From Bacteroidales bacterium Barb4 (GTDB lineage Bacteria; Bacteroidota; Bacteroidia; Bacteroidales; Tannerellaceae), in the NCBI GenBank assembly GCA_001657575.1, contig LBCX01000006.1, positions 1 to 38,268 on the forward strand: a stretch of DNA of 38,268 nucleotides, written 5' to 3'. The notes below the pieces were generated by a model, which made no database searches, was not told the DNA's origin, and saw nothing but the letters and a program-made list of their open reading frames with translations. Each line of letters begins with the position of its first letter. Position 1 is the stretch's first letter. Position numbers and translations under genes: made by a program. Shown here piece after piece: positions 7,895-14,694 of this stretch.

Positions 7895-8546
7895 TGTCCC
7901 GCAGGGACAGTACTTTATTAACCGTATGCTTTAGCTTACGGACAGAAGACAGTATCCAATCTGCTAAGTCCCGCAGGGACGACACTTTTGACTACCTGTC
8001 CCAATCGCGCTCATCGAAATCCAAGCCCATTTCCTTGATAAATGCAATATATTCATCTTTGAATGTTGTTGCTTTATGGTGTTCTTGTTGGGTGATTATA
8101 TAATTGATAATCGTTTGTTTATCTCCCATACTTTTGGATAATGCAGCATATCCTTCGCCCCAAGCCACAAATTTTTCAAAGCCCTCTTTTGTTTTGAGAA
8201 TTTTACTCGAGGAACCCTTTAATGCTTGCATAAACTCTGATAATGAAATTGTAGCAGGCATGGTAAAAAGTAAATGTACATGGTCGGGCATAGAATTAAT
8301 ACGATAAAGATAGCCGCCTTTATTTTTAATGATACCCCACATTTCTTGATACAGAAATTTCACTCTGTCGTCTGCTGGCAATGTTTGTTCGCTTTTGTAA
8401 GTGCGGACAACGGCATGTATAAGTAGATTAATGTAACTCATTACATTATTTTTAGTGTCGTCCCATGCGGGACGATTGTGAGTACTCGTGTCTTCTTACC
8501 CGTAAGCTGAAGCATACGGTTAATAAAGTGTTGTCCCTGCGGGACA
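7895..8546 (-). mobile_element. RAYT/REP element with long inverted ends
   Basis: The left end 7895-7941 and right end 8500-8546 are 47-bp inverted repeats matching at 44 positions. Each contains a GTCCCGCAGGGAC-type palindrome and a second palindrome (CCGTATGCTTTAGCTTACGG on the left). A third palindrome lies inside each end (about 7968-7986 and 8454-8474). The single gene between them is a tyrosine HUH transposase of the RAYT kind. The whole is flanked by a 65-bp direct repeat derived from the neighbouring permease gene. Layout (transposase gene between REP-like palindromes) is that of a RAYT-REP locus. Confidence 0.82.
7992..8441 (-). CDS. REP-associated tyrosine transposase (IS200-like Y1 HUH)
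   Basis: A 149-residue Y1 transposase (Transposase_17 family) that nicks and rejoins single-stranded DNA through a phosphotyrosine. The HUH metal-binding motif is MPDHVHLLF with His54 and His56; the catalytic tyrosine is likely Tyr114 in NYIITQQEHH. The LLIHAVVRTY N-terminus and the WGEGYAALS motif are typical of the IS200/RAYT group. Length is normal and no disruption is seen, so the enzyme may be active. It points opposite to the nif operon and is enclosed by inverted palindromic repeats likely to be its substrates. Confidence 0.92.
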   Translation of the reverse strand: MSYINLLIHAVVRTYKSEQTLPADDRVKFLYQEMWGIIKNKGGYLYRINSMPDHVHLLFTMPATISLSEFMQALKGSSSKILKTKEGFEKFVAWGEGYAALSKSMGDKQTIINYIITQQEHHKATTFKDEYIAFIKEMGLDFDERDWDR

Positions 8547-8600
8547 ATGCGTGACGCCGTTTGTTGCATCACTTCGTGCAGGGCGTTGGTGCAGTCATAC

Positions 8601-8665
8601 TTGATTGGAGCACCGCTCTTTTTATTTTTATTGAAGGTCTCTTCAAAGAAGGTTTGGTGAAAAGA
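8601..8665 (+). repeat. 65-bp direct repeat, copy 2 (orphan permease 3' end)
   Basis: Duplicate of 7820-7884 with two base differences, placed just outside the right end of the RAYT element and not attached to any permease coding sequence. It marks a rearrangement associated with, or preceding, the element's arrival. Confidence 0.93.
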
Positions 8666-8710
8666 AATTAATCCTGCCAACCAATTGCATAAAATTCAAT
8701 ACAATATTAT

Positions 8711-8839
8711 TTAATGTTTTTGTCCTGATTTCCCTTTAAGTTTGACATTGTGCTGAACATCAATCGTAATGCCTTGAGTATTTATCATTACTTGATAAAT
8801 ATCTTGTGCAAATTTTTCATATTCAATATTTTTATTCAT
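8711..8839 (-). pseudogene. Truncated restriction-endonuclease-like gene (N-terminal remnant)
   Basis: A 42-codon leftward reading frame starting MNKNIEYEKFAQDIYQ and ending KLKGKSGQKH before a stop. It resembles the N-terminus of Mrr-like restriction endonuclease family proteins, in which a KSGQ-H-Q-I-D catalytic stretch follows; here the protein ends exactly at that point, so the nuclease core is gone. The ATG overlaps the end of the next upstream pseudogene by 8 bases, so the two were probably once translated together. The family assignment is from memory of the motif and is moderate. Confidence 0.5.
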
Positions 8840-9433
8840 AATTCATAATTAACTTATTGTATTCTTTTTCTAAATATTCTACACCACTTCTTAAGGTATC
8901 ATTTTGCTGTTTTAAAAATTCAACATTTATTTTATATTGTTCTGGAAATTTCGCAAACTCTTCTGCCATTCGTTTTACGCCAGCAGGGCATAGATTTGCT
9001 AGTGAATTTCTGCCTTTAATTCCTAACGAAGGGATTGATTCATTAAATAATTGTTCATTAACTTTTACTCCAAATAAAGTTTCTGCGACTTTATTTGTTA
9101 ATTGAATAAAATAAGGAATTCGAACTACTTTGTATCCTAATTCTTTATAAAACTTAGTCTTTTCAATATCATCTGATATTTTATCAATATTAGTAAATGT
9201 TGCAAACCATCAAATTCAATTATTAGTTTTAAACTTTCACTTCTATAATCTGGTCTTACTTTTCTTTTCCACCCACTGCAACTTTTGTCATGAATCCAGT
9301 CATCAACCTTTGGGAAAATAACTTTTAAATATTCTTCGAGCCCTGTTCTATGTAAACCGGTATCTTCATCAATACCAGCCTTTTTTGCATCTTCAATAGT
9401 TTCTCTTAGAAAACCCCATTTTTCACTATCCAT
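8832..9433 (-). pseudogene. Frameshifted DUF559/Vsr-like nuclease-related gene
   Basis: The first 79 codons (MDSEKWGFLRETIEDAKKAG onward) run to LIIEFDGLQH, then the frame is lost. One missing base at about 9195-9196 restores a continuous product: after DGLQH the other frame reads TNIDKISDDIEKTKFYKELG, then YKVVRIPYFIQLTNK and on to a coiled-coil-like tail (FLKQQNDTLRSGVEYLEKEY) ending NYE. The RPDYRSES...LIIEFDG arrangement is that of a PD-(D/E)XK/Vsr-fold nuclease domain. I count one single-base deletion and no other damage, so the loss is recent or is a sequencing error. Base composition is AT-rich compared with the flanking nif and kor genes, as for acquired DNA. Confidence 0.75.
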
Positions 9434-9453
9434 ATTTAATATCCTTTAATTAT

Positions 9454-9570
9454 TTATTGTCTTGCAAGATTCTTAAAAATCTTCATAAACATCCTCAATT
9501 CCCCCTTCTTCTTTCCCGCCTCAGTACATTGCCTGATTATATCTAAGTATATGATATAAATTAGTTTATA
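9454..9570 (-). pseudogene. 3'-terminal remnant of an unidentified gene
   Basis: A leftward open stretch whose last 30 codons read DIIRQCTEAGKKK, then GELRMFMKIFKNLARQ and a stop, a composition like a real protein C-terminus. It ends 20 bp before the start of the frameshifted nuclease-like gene, an operon-like spacing. Upstream it runs into AT-rich sequence and then repeat copy B, so the rest of the gene has been lost. It may be the last piece of a third gene in the same former operon. I cannot name the family. Confidence 0.4.
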
Positions 9571-9580
9571 TTATATCTCA

Positions 9581-9819
9581 TGTTGCGCAGTCGTCCCGAA
9601 GGGACGGGAGATTTCAGCCCCACATGGAGCGAAGCGAAATGTGGGGTTAAAAGAGCAATTACCAATAAGTTCTAAAAGAACGACCGAATAGTATATGTTG
9701 CATTTTGTATTTGTATTGTTCTTTCAGAACTTTCCTGACGGCACTGTCTGTAACCCCACATTTCGCTTCGCTGCATGTGGGGCTGAAATCTTGCATTCCT
9801 TCGGGACGACTGCGCAACA
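9581..9819 (-). repeat. Palindromic intergenic element, copy B (inverted)
   Basis: Same family as 5642-5918 and 13165-13443. Ends TGTTGCGCAGTCGTCCC and GGGACGACTGCGCAACA are perfect inverted repeats; the CCCCACAT...ATGTGGGG arm pair and the inner GTTCT/AGAAC pair are present. The asymmetric centre (GAACGACCGAATA) is on the left here and on the right in the other copies, so this copy lies in the opposite orientation. End-hairpin bases differ from the other copies but still pair. Confidence 0.85.
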
Positions 9820-9895
9820 CGCCGCATGATTAAGGGGTATATTTCCGAACTTTTCCAAATCAATCATGTTCTCATCAATTAAATTCAGGCGCAAG

Positions 9896-9956
9896 AATAG
9901 TGGAATTTGCATAGATAATCTACTTTTTCTCGATTATCTATACAAATTCTACTATT
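9896..9956. other. Long stable hairpin
   Basis: Arms 9896-9920 and 9932-9956 are 25 bases each with 23 complementary positions (one of the two exceptions is a G-U wobble) around an 11-base loop. No T-run follows in either direction close to the stem, so a classical terminator is not obvious. It lies in a 400-bp stretch (9820-10235) without genes. It could be a transcript end, a recombination site or the relic of a palindromic element. Confidence 0.75.
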
Positions 9957-9991
9957 TTCGCTTTGGGCGTAGCTACGACAACAGAAACTGA

Positions 9992-10091
9992 TTGAACTGG
10001 CGCTAAACTTCTTGAATAGTTACTATTCTTTTTGAACTGTCGCTATTCTTCTTGAATAGCCGCTAAACTTTTTGAATAGCTTAAATCGCTC
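9992..10091. repeat. 20-bp tandem array, five units
   Basis: Five consecutive 20-base units at 9992, 10012, 10032, 10052 and 10072, each starting TTGAA and mostly following TTGAANNGNCGCTANNCTT. Units joined together create imperfect palindromes such as GCTATTCTTCTTGAATAGC. There are no spacers and no convincing coding frame. It lies about 140 bp before the korA promoter. Confidence 0.8.
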
Positions 10092-10231
10092 ATTTTCAGA
10101 GGAGATACTGCGTATCCCCTTTGGCTTTCTCTCTTCTCTTGTGGAGAGGGGTCTGGGGAGAGGTTGAATGCGTTCGCCCGCAGGGACTTGGCTATTTTGA
10201 TAACGTTGTGTAACTTTTTCATAAAGTTGTA

Positions 10232-10239
10232 TAACTTTG
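10232..10239 (+). promoter_or_regulatory. Bacteroidetes -7 promoter box for korAB
   Basis: TAACTTTG matches the TAnnTTTG -7 element of the Bacteroidetes primary sigma factor; a GTTG at 10205-10208 may act as a weak -33 element with slightly long spacing. It lies about 37 bases before the korA ATG. Confidence 0.55.
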
Positions 10240-10275
10240 CCGCCGCTTATAGTTTATAACACAATCCTTTATTTT

Positions 10276-12129
10276 ATGGCAGAACAGACAAAAGTAATGA
10301 CGTTGGAGAAGGTGGTCGTGCGCTTTTCAGGGGATTCCGGCGACGGAATGCAGTTGAGCGGGACGATTTTCTCCAATCTGTCGGCAATCTTCGGGAATGA
10401 AATATCCACGTTCCCTGATTTTCCGGCGGAAATTCGCGCGCCGCAAGGCTCGTTGAGCGGTGTGTCGGGATTTCAGGTGCACTTGGGTTCCCGGAAGATA
10501 TTTACGCCCGGCGACAAGGCGGATGTGCTGGTGGCTATGAATCCGGCGGCGTTGAAGGTGAATGTGAAATATTTGAAGCCGGATACGATTGTAATTATCG
10601 ACACCGATTCATTTAAGAAAGAGGATTTGGAAAAGGCACAGTTTGCTACGGACGACCCTTTCGGGGAGCTGGGGTTGACAACGGTGCAGGTGGTGGCGGC
10701 TCCCGTCTCGTCAATGGTGAAGGAAGGCTTGGCGGAATTTGGTTTGGACAATAAGTCGGCTCTCCGCTGCAAGAATATGTTTGCGCTGGGCTTGGTCTGC
10801 TGGCTTTTTGAACGCCCGCTGGAAGGCGCAATACATTTATTGGAAAGCAAGTTTGCGAAAAAGCCGGGCATCGTGAAGGCTAATATCAAGGTGCTTACCG
10901 ATGGATACAATTACGGGAACAACATTGACGCAAGCGTATCGACCTACCGCATCGAAAGCAAGAAGACCGCGCCGGGCTTCTACACGGATGTGAACGGCAA
11001 CAAGGCTCTTTCCTACGGACTGATAGCCGCTGCCGAAAAGGCGGGGCTGAGGCTTTTTCTTGGAAGTTATCCCATTACGCCTGCCACCGATATATTGCAT
11101 GAATTGTCGGGGCGCAAGGAATTGGGCGTGAAAGGGCTTCAGTTTGAAGATGAGATTGCGGGGGTCAGCACGGCTATCGGCGCAAGTTTTGCCGGTGCGC
11201 TGGGGGTTACTTCCACTTCGGGCCCGGGCTTGGCGTTGAAAAGCGAAGCGATTGGCTTGGCGGTGATTGCCGAGTTGCCGTTAGTCGTGGTGGACGTGCA
11301 GCGGGGAGGCCCCTCCACAGGCTTGCCGACCAAAAGCGAGCAGACCGACTTAATGCAGGCTTTGTACGGACGCAACGGCGAGAGTCCGGTAGTTGTCATA
11401 GCGGCTGCCACGCCGACCGACTGTTTCGATGCCGCCTTCTGGGCTGGCAAGCTGGCGGTTGAACACATGACACCGGTCATCCTCCTGAGCGATTCTTTCA
11501 TTGCCAACGGCTCTTCCGCTTGGAAGTTGCCCGATTTGGATACCTATCCTGCCGTAAAGCCTCCCTATGCGGATCAATATAAAGGCGAACAGGTGTGGAA
11601 GCCTTACCGCCGTAATCCCGACACGCTGGTGCGTTATTGGGCAGTGTCCGGCACGGAAGGCTTTGCGCACCGCATCGGCGGACTGGAAAAGGACTATAAC
11701 ACGAGTGCCATTTCCACCGAAGCCATGAACCATCAGAAGATGGTGGAGACCCGTCAGGCGAAGATTGACCGGATTGCGGAGTTCATTCCCGCGCTGGAAG
11801 TGTCTGGCGACACGGATGCCGACCTGCTGATTGTCGGCTGGGGAGGCACTTACGGGCATTTGTATGAAGCGATGGAAACCATGCACGAGCGGGGGCTGAA
11901 AGTGGCGTTGGCTCATTTCAAGTTCATCAATCCGCTGCCGAAGAATACGGAAGAGGTATTGAAGAGATACGGGAAAGTAGTAGTGGCGGAACAGAACAAG
12001 GGACAGTTTGCCAACTATCTGCGGAGCAATATTGCCGGATTTAATCCGTACAAGTTTAATCGTGTGAAGGGGCAGCCGTTTGTTGTCAGCCGTTTAGTTG
12101 AAGAGTTTACTAAAATAGTGGAGGAATAA
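10276..12129 (+). CDS. korA: 2-oxoacid:ferredoxin oxidoreductase, alpha subunit with fused gamma domain (KorA)
   Basis: Large subunit of a 2-oxoglutarate (or related 2-oxoacid):ferredoxin oxidoreductase, which oxidises the keto acid with CoA and reduces ferredoxin. The N-terminal 190 residues are the gamma domain (VVRFSGDSGDGMQLSG, FPAEIRAPQGSLSG), followed by the pyrimidine-binding alpha domain (PITPATDILHELS, LQFEDEIAGVSTAIGASFAG, TSTSGPGLALKSEAIGLAV) and a C-terminal transketolase-like domain (LIVGWGGTYGHLYEA). Start set at ATG 10276 (MAEQTK); an upstream in-frame TTG at 10237 would overlap the promoter box and is rejected. The product of 617 residues is usual for the gamma-alpha fusion. 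Followed by korB after 5 bp. It may supply reduced ferredoxin to nitrogenase as well as for the reductive TCA branch; that link is inferred. Confidence 0.93.
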   Translation: MAEQTKVMTLEKVVVRFSGDSGDGMQLSGTIFSNLSAIFGNEISTFPDFPAEIRAPQGSLSGVSGFQVHLGSRKIFTPGDKADVLVAMNPAALKVNVKYLKPDTIVIIDTDSFKKEDLEKAQFATDDPFGELGLTTVQVVAAPVSSMVKEGLAEFGLDNKSALRCKNMFALGLVCWLFERPLEGAIHLLESKFAKKPGIVKANIKVLTDGYNYGNNIDASVSTYRIESKKTAPGFYTDVNGNKALSYGLIAAAEKAGLRLFLGSYPITPATDILHELSGRKELGVKGLQFEDEIAGVSTAIGASFAGALGVTSTSGPGLALKSEAIGLAVIAELPLVVVDVQRGGPSTGLPTKSEQTDLMQALYGRNGESPVVVIAAATPTDCFDAAFWAGKLAVEHMTPVILLSDSFIANGSSAWKLPDLDTYPAVKPPYADQYKGEQVWKPYRRNPDTLVRYWAVSGTEGFAHRIGGLEKDYNTSAISTEAMNHQKMVETRQAKIDRIAEFIPALEVSGDTDADLLIVGWGGTYGHLYEAMETMHERGLKVALAHFKFINPLPKNTEEVLKRYGKVVVAEQNKGQFANYLRSNIAGFNPYKFNRVKGQPFVVSRLVEEFTKIVEE

Positions 12130-12134
12130 AAGGA

Positions 12135-13148
12135 ATGGAAGAAGCATTGAAATATCAGGCGCAGGATTACAAGAGCGACCAGCATGTACGCTGGTGTCCG
12201 GGGTGCGGCGACCATGCCGTGTTGAATTGCATACACAAGGCGATGGCGGAATTGGGCACGGCTCCGCACAATGTAGCCGTTATCTCCGGCATCGGCTGTT
12301 CCTCCCGCCTGCCTTATTATATGAATTCGTATGGTTTCCATACGATACACGGACGTGCGGCAGCCATTGCGACAGGGGTGAAAACTGCCCGTCCCGATTT
12401 GAGCGTATGGGTGGTGACGGGCGACGGCGACTGTCTCGCCATCGGTGGCAATCATTTTATCCATGCCGTGCGGCGAAATGTAAATCTCAACATTGCCTTG
12501 TTCAACAACAAGATATACGGATTGACCAAGGGGCAGTATTCCCCTACGTCCGAGCGCGGGTTTGTTTCCAAAAGCTCGCCTTTCGGGACGGTGGAAGAGC
12601 CGTTTATTCCTGCCGAGCTAGCGTTGGGTGCTCGCGGCAACTTCTTTGCACGGACGATTGACGTGGATTTGAAGAATACGACGGAGGTATTCGCCGAAGC
12701 TGCCCGCCATAAAGGGGCATCGGTAGTGGAAGTATTGGTGAACTGTGTCATCTTCAATCACGGCATCCACAAGCACATCACTGACAAGGAATACCGCGCC
12801 GAACGTACTATCTTCCTGCGCCACGGCGAAAAGATGCTGTTTGGCAAGGACAACGAGAAAGGGCTTGTGCTGGACGGGCTGAAACTGAAAGCTGTCACTG
12901 TCGGCAAAGACGGCTATACGCTTGACGACATCCTCGTGCATGATGCACATGAAAAGGATATCGCCCTTCACCTGATGCTTTCCTTGATGAAGGATGACAT
13001 GCCGCTTGCGTTGGGTGTTATCCGCGAAGTGGAAGCTCCCTGCTATGATGAGGCTGTTGCCGGGCAGATTGCCGAGGTGCAGGCTAAGAATCCGGCACGG
13101 ACGCTGAAAGAAGTGCTGATGAAGGGGGAAGTGTGGGAGGTTAAGTGA
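12135..13148 (+). CDS. korB: 2-oxoacid:ferredoxin oxidoreductase, beta subunit (KorB)
   Basis: Thiamine-diphosphate-binding subunit that pairs with KorA. Visible: CPGCGDH near residue 22, IGCSSRLPYY, HGRAAAIATGVK, and the TPP motif GDGDCLAIGGNHFIHA ending in NN before KIYGLTKGQ. The 337-residue length is normal. A purine-rich AAAGGA lies just before the ATG, and the gap to korA is 5 bp, so they form one operon. Substrate specificity (2-oxoglutarate versus other 2-oxoacids) cannot be decided from sequence by eye; Kor is the usual annotation in Bacteroidales. Confidence 0.93.
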   Translation: MEEALKYQAQDYKSDQHVRWCPGCGDHAVLNCIHKAMAELGTAPHNVAVISGIGCSSRLPYYMNSYGFHTIHGRAAAIATGVKTARPDLSVWVVTGDGDCLAIGGNHFIHAVRRNVNLNIALFNNKIYGLTKGQYSPTSERGFVSKSSPFGTVEEPFIPAELALGARGNFFARTIDVDLKNTTEVFAEAARHKGASVVEVLVNCVIFNHGIHKHITDKEYRAERTIFLRHGEKMLFGKDNEKGLVLDGLKLKAVTVGKDGYTLDDILVHDAHEKDIALHLMLSLMKDDMPLALGVIREVEAPCYDEAVAGQIAEVQAKNPARTLKEVLMKGEVWEVK

Positions 13149-13164
13149 ACAGGCCTGTTCTATT

Positions 13165-13443
13165 TTATTAACTGATGTTACGCAGATACCCCTTCGGGGC
13201 AAAAGATTTCAGCCCCACATGCAGCGAAGCGGAATGTGGGGTTACGTTATGACAAGTGCATATCAATAAAGTTCTGAAAGAACGATACAAACTACAAACG
13301 ACGGTTTACGATGCAATATGTATTCGGTCGTCCTTTCAGGACTTCCTTACCGGTATCATCTTTTAACCCCACATTCCGCTTTGCTGCATGTGGGGCTGAA
13401 ATCTTTTGCCCCTTCAGGGCATCTGCATAACATCAGTTAATAA
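13165..13443 (+). repeat. Palindromic intergenic element, copy C
   Basis: The best-preserved copy of the element family. Ends are inverted repeats TTATTAACTGATGTTACG and the complement at 13421-13443 with one change. The end hairpins here are CCCCTTCGGGG on the left and GCCCCTTCAGGGC on the right. The inner asymmetric centre is oriented as in copy A. It fills most of the gap between korB and hisIE, downstream of both genes, so it may also act as a bidirectional transcript end. Confidence 0.87.
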
Positions 13444-13502
13444 GTTCGTTTGCCGTATGCTTGCGCTCTTGCATGGCAACTGCCAATTTGATAGTGCCTC
13501 AG

Positions 13503-14096
13503 TTATTTATGCCGCTTCTTCAGCTCCTTAGCCAAATCCTCAATCCGCAAGCCTTTGCTTGTCAGCAAGACAATGAGGTGATACATCAAATCGGAGGCTT
13601 CGTAGATAAAGCCTTCTTCGGTGCCGTTGGTCGCTTCAATGACAGTTTCCACAGCCTCTTCGCCCACTTTTTGCGCCATACGGTTTACGCCTTTGTTGAA
13701 GAGCGAGGTGGTGTAAGAGCCTTCGGGCATTTCTTGGCGGCGGCGTTCGATGAAGTTTTGCAAGAGTTTCAGGAACATGACATCCTCTTCGTTCTTCTCC
13801 CCGAAGCAGGTGTCCTCGCCCGTATGGCAGACGGGGCCGGCAGGTTCGACCTTGATAAGCAGCGTATCATTGTCGCAGTCCGCCTTTATGCTTATCACCT
13901 GCAAGGTGTTCCCGCTCGTTTCCCCTTTCATCCAGAGGCGATTCTTCGTCCGGCTGAAGAAAGTTACTTTGCCGGTTTCTACAGTCTGCCGGTAGGCTTC
14001 TTCATTCATAAAGCCCAGCATCAACACTTTGCTGGTGTTGTTATCCTGTATGACGGCGGGGATTAAGCCGCCTGATTTATCAAAGTTCAGTTCCAT
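13503..14096 (-). CDS. hisI: Bifunctional phosphoribosyl-AMP cyclohydrolase / phosphoribosyl-ATP pyrophosphatase
   Basis: HisIE catalyses steps 2 and 3 of histidine synthesis. The N-terminal HisI domain shows MLGFMNEEAY, FFSRTKNRLWMKGETSGN and the metal-binding Cys-rich DCDNDTLL and GPVCHTGEDTCFG; the C-terminal HisE domain (from about residue 105) shows GVNRMAQKVGEEAVETVIEA and EASDLMYHLIVLL. Length of 197 residues is typical. It begins 13 bp after the stop of the methyltransferase gene of a restriction-modification pair, with no other his genes in the window, which suggests that the pair was inserted upstream of hisIE and cut it off from its original his neighbours. Alternative: hisIE already stood alone. 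Confidence 0.95.
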   Translation of the reverse strand: MELNFDKSGGLIPAVIQDNNTSKVLMLGFMNEEAYRQTVETGKVTFFSRTKNRLWMKGETSGNTLQVISIKADCDNDTLLIKVEPAGPVCHTGEDTCFGEKNEEDVMFLKLLQNFIERRRQEMPEGSYTTSLFNKGVNRMAQKVGEEAVETVIEATNGTEEGFIYEASDLMYHLIVLLTSKGLRIEDLAKELKKRHK

Positions 14097-14109
14097 GTAT
14101 ATTGATAAT

Positions 14110-14694
14110 TTAATGAAATAACTCTAAAGTTTTCCGGTCTGCTCCGATCTGCTCGCCGATTAAGTTTGAAATGTCAACGACTGCTCCATATTCAATAAAT
14201 ACTTCAAAAAATCTATGCGGGTTGTCTCCCCAGTAAATCATGGCACAAGCCATTGGTGCCCCTTTCCCATTGTCTTTTCCGTTCTCCAAAAAACGAAGCC
14301 GTGTATCATATAAAAAGCAAATGGATTTTGCTTTTGTGAAAACGTACTTTTTCCAGTGCGTTGTGTTTGCGGCAATAGGGACAAGGGCTAAAACTTGCGA
14401 ATGATATTCTTCATAAGCATTAGCACATCGCGCCAGCCAGCTTTTTATTGTTGTCCCTCTTTCCTTGTCAATACCGTAAGGGGGATTTACATAGATTGCA
14501 GGGTAATTCCAACTTTCCTTAAGTCCGTCGTGTTCAGGCAAGCAATATTCAACTCTTGCACGGACAATCGAATATTTATTGGAGCACGGGTCAAGGTCAA
14601 TGTGTCCGTCAAACACCTCTCTAACCGCCTTCACGTATTTGTGAGGCGTTCCCCAACTTTGGCTCAATGTATTTATGCTTCGCCCTGCGCTCAT
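14110..14694 (-). CDS. DNA N6-adenine methyltransferase, phage Dam-like (modification subunit)
   Basis: A 194-residue protein of the phage-type Dam family (DNA N-6-adenine-methyltransferase). It starts with a WGTPHKYVKAV segment, then DLDPCSN (residues 33-39) for S-adenosylmethionine binding and the catalytic NPPYG at 70-74 (NPPY-type adenine methylase). Its ATG overlaps the stop of the preceding gene by four bases (ATGA). The preceding gene encodes a probable PD-(D/E)XK endonuclease, so this is likely the modification enzyme of a type II system. Base composition is lower in G+C than the neighbouring hisIE and fcl genes, consistent with horizontal transfer. Recognition sequence unknown. Confidence 0.87.
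   Translation of the reverse strand: MSAGRSINTLSQSWGTPHKYVKAVREVFDGHIDLDPCSNKYSIVRARVEYCLPEHDGLKESWNYPAIYVNPPYGIDKERGTTIKSWLARCANAYEEYHSQVLALVPIAANTTHWKKYVFTKAKSICFLYDTRLRFLENGKDNGKGAPMACAMIYWGDNPHRFFEVFIEYGAVVDISNLIGEQIGADRKTLELFH

Noticed and set aside
8441-8680. A 79-codon leftward ORF running from the permease 3' duplicate into the RAYT end
   Set aside because: It is built from the inverted repeat and the duplicated permease tail read backwards; no independent coding evidence.
13461-14066. A 201-codon + strand ORF
   Set aside because: Antisense to hisIE and begins inside the intergenic repeat region.
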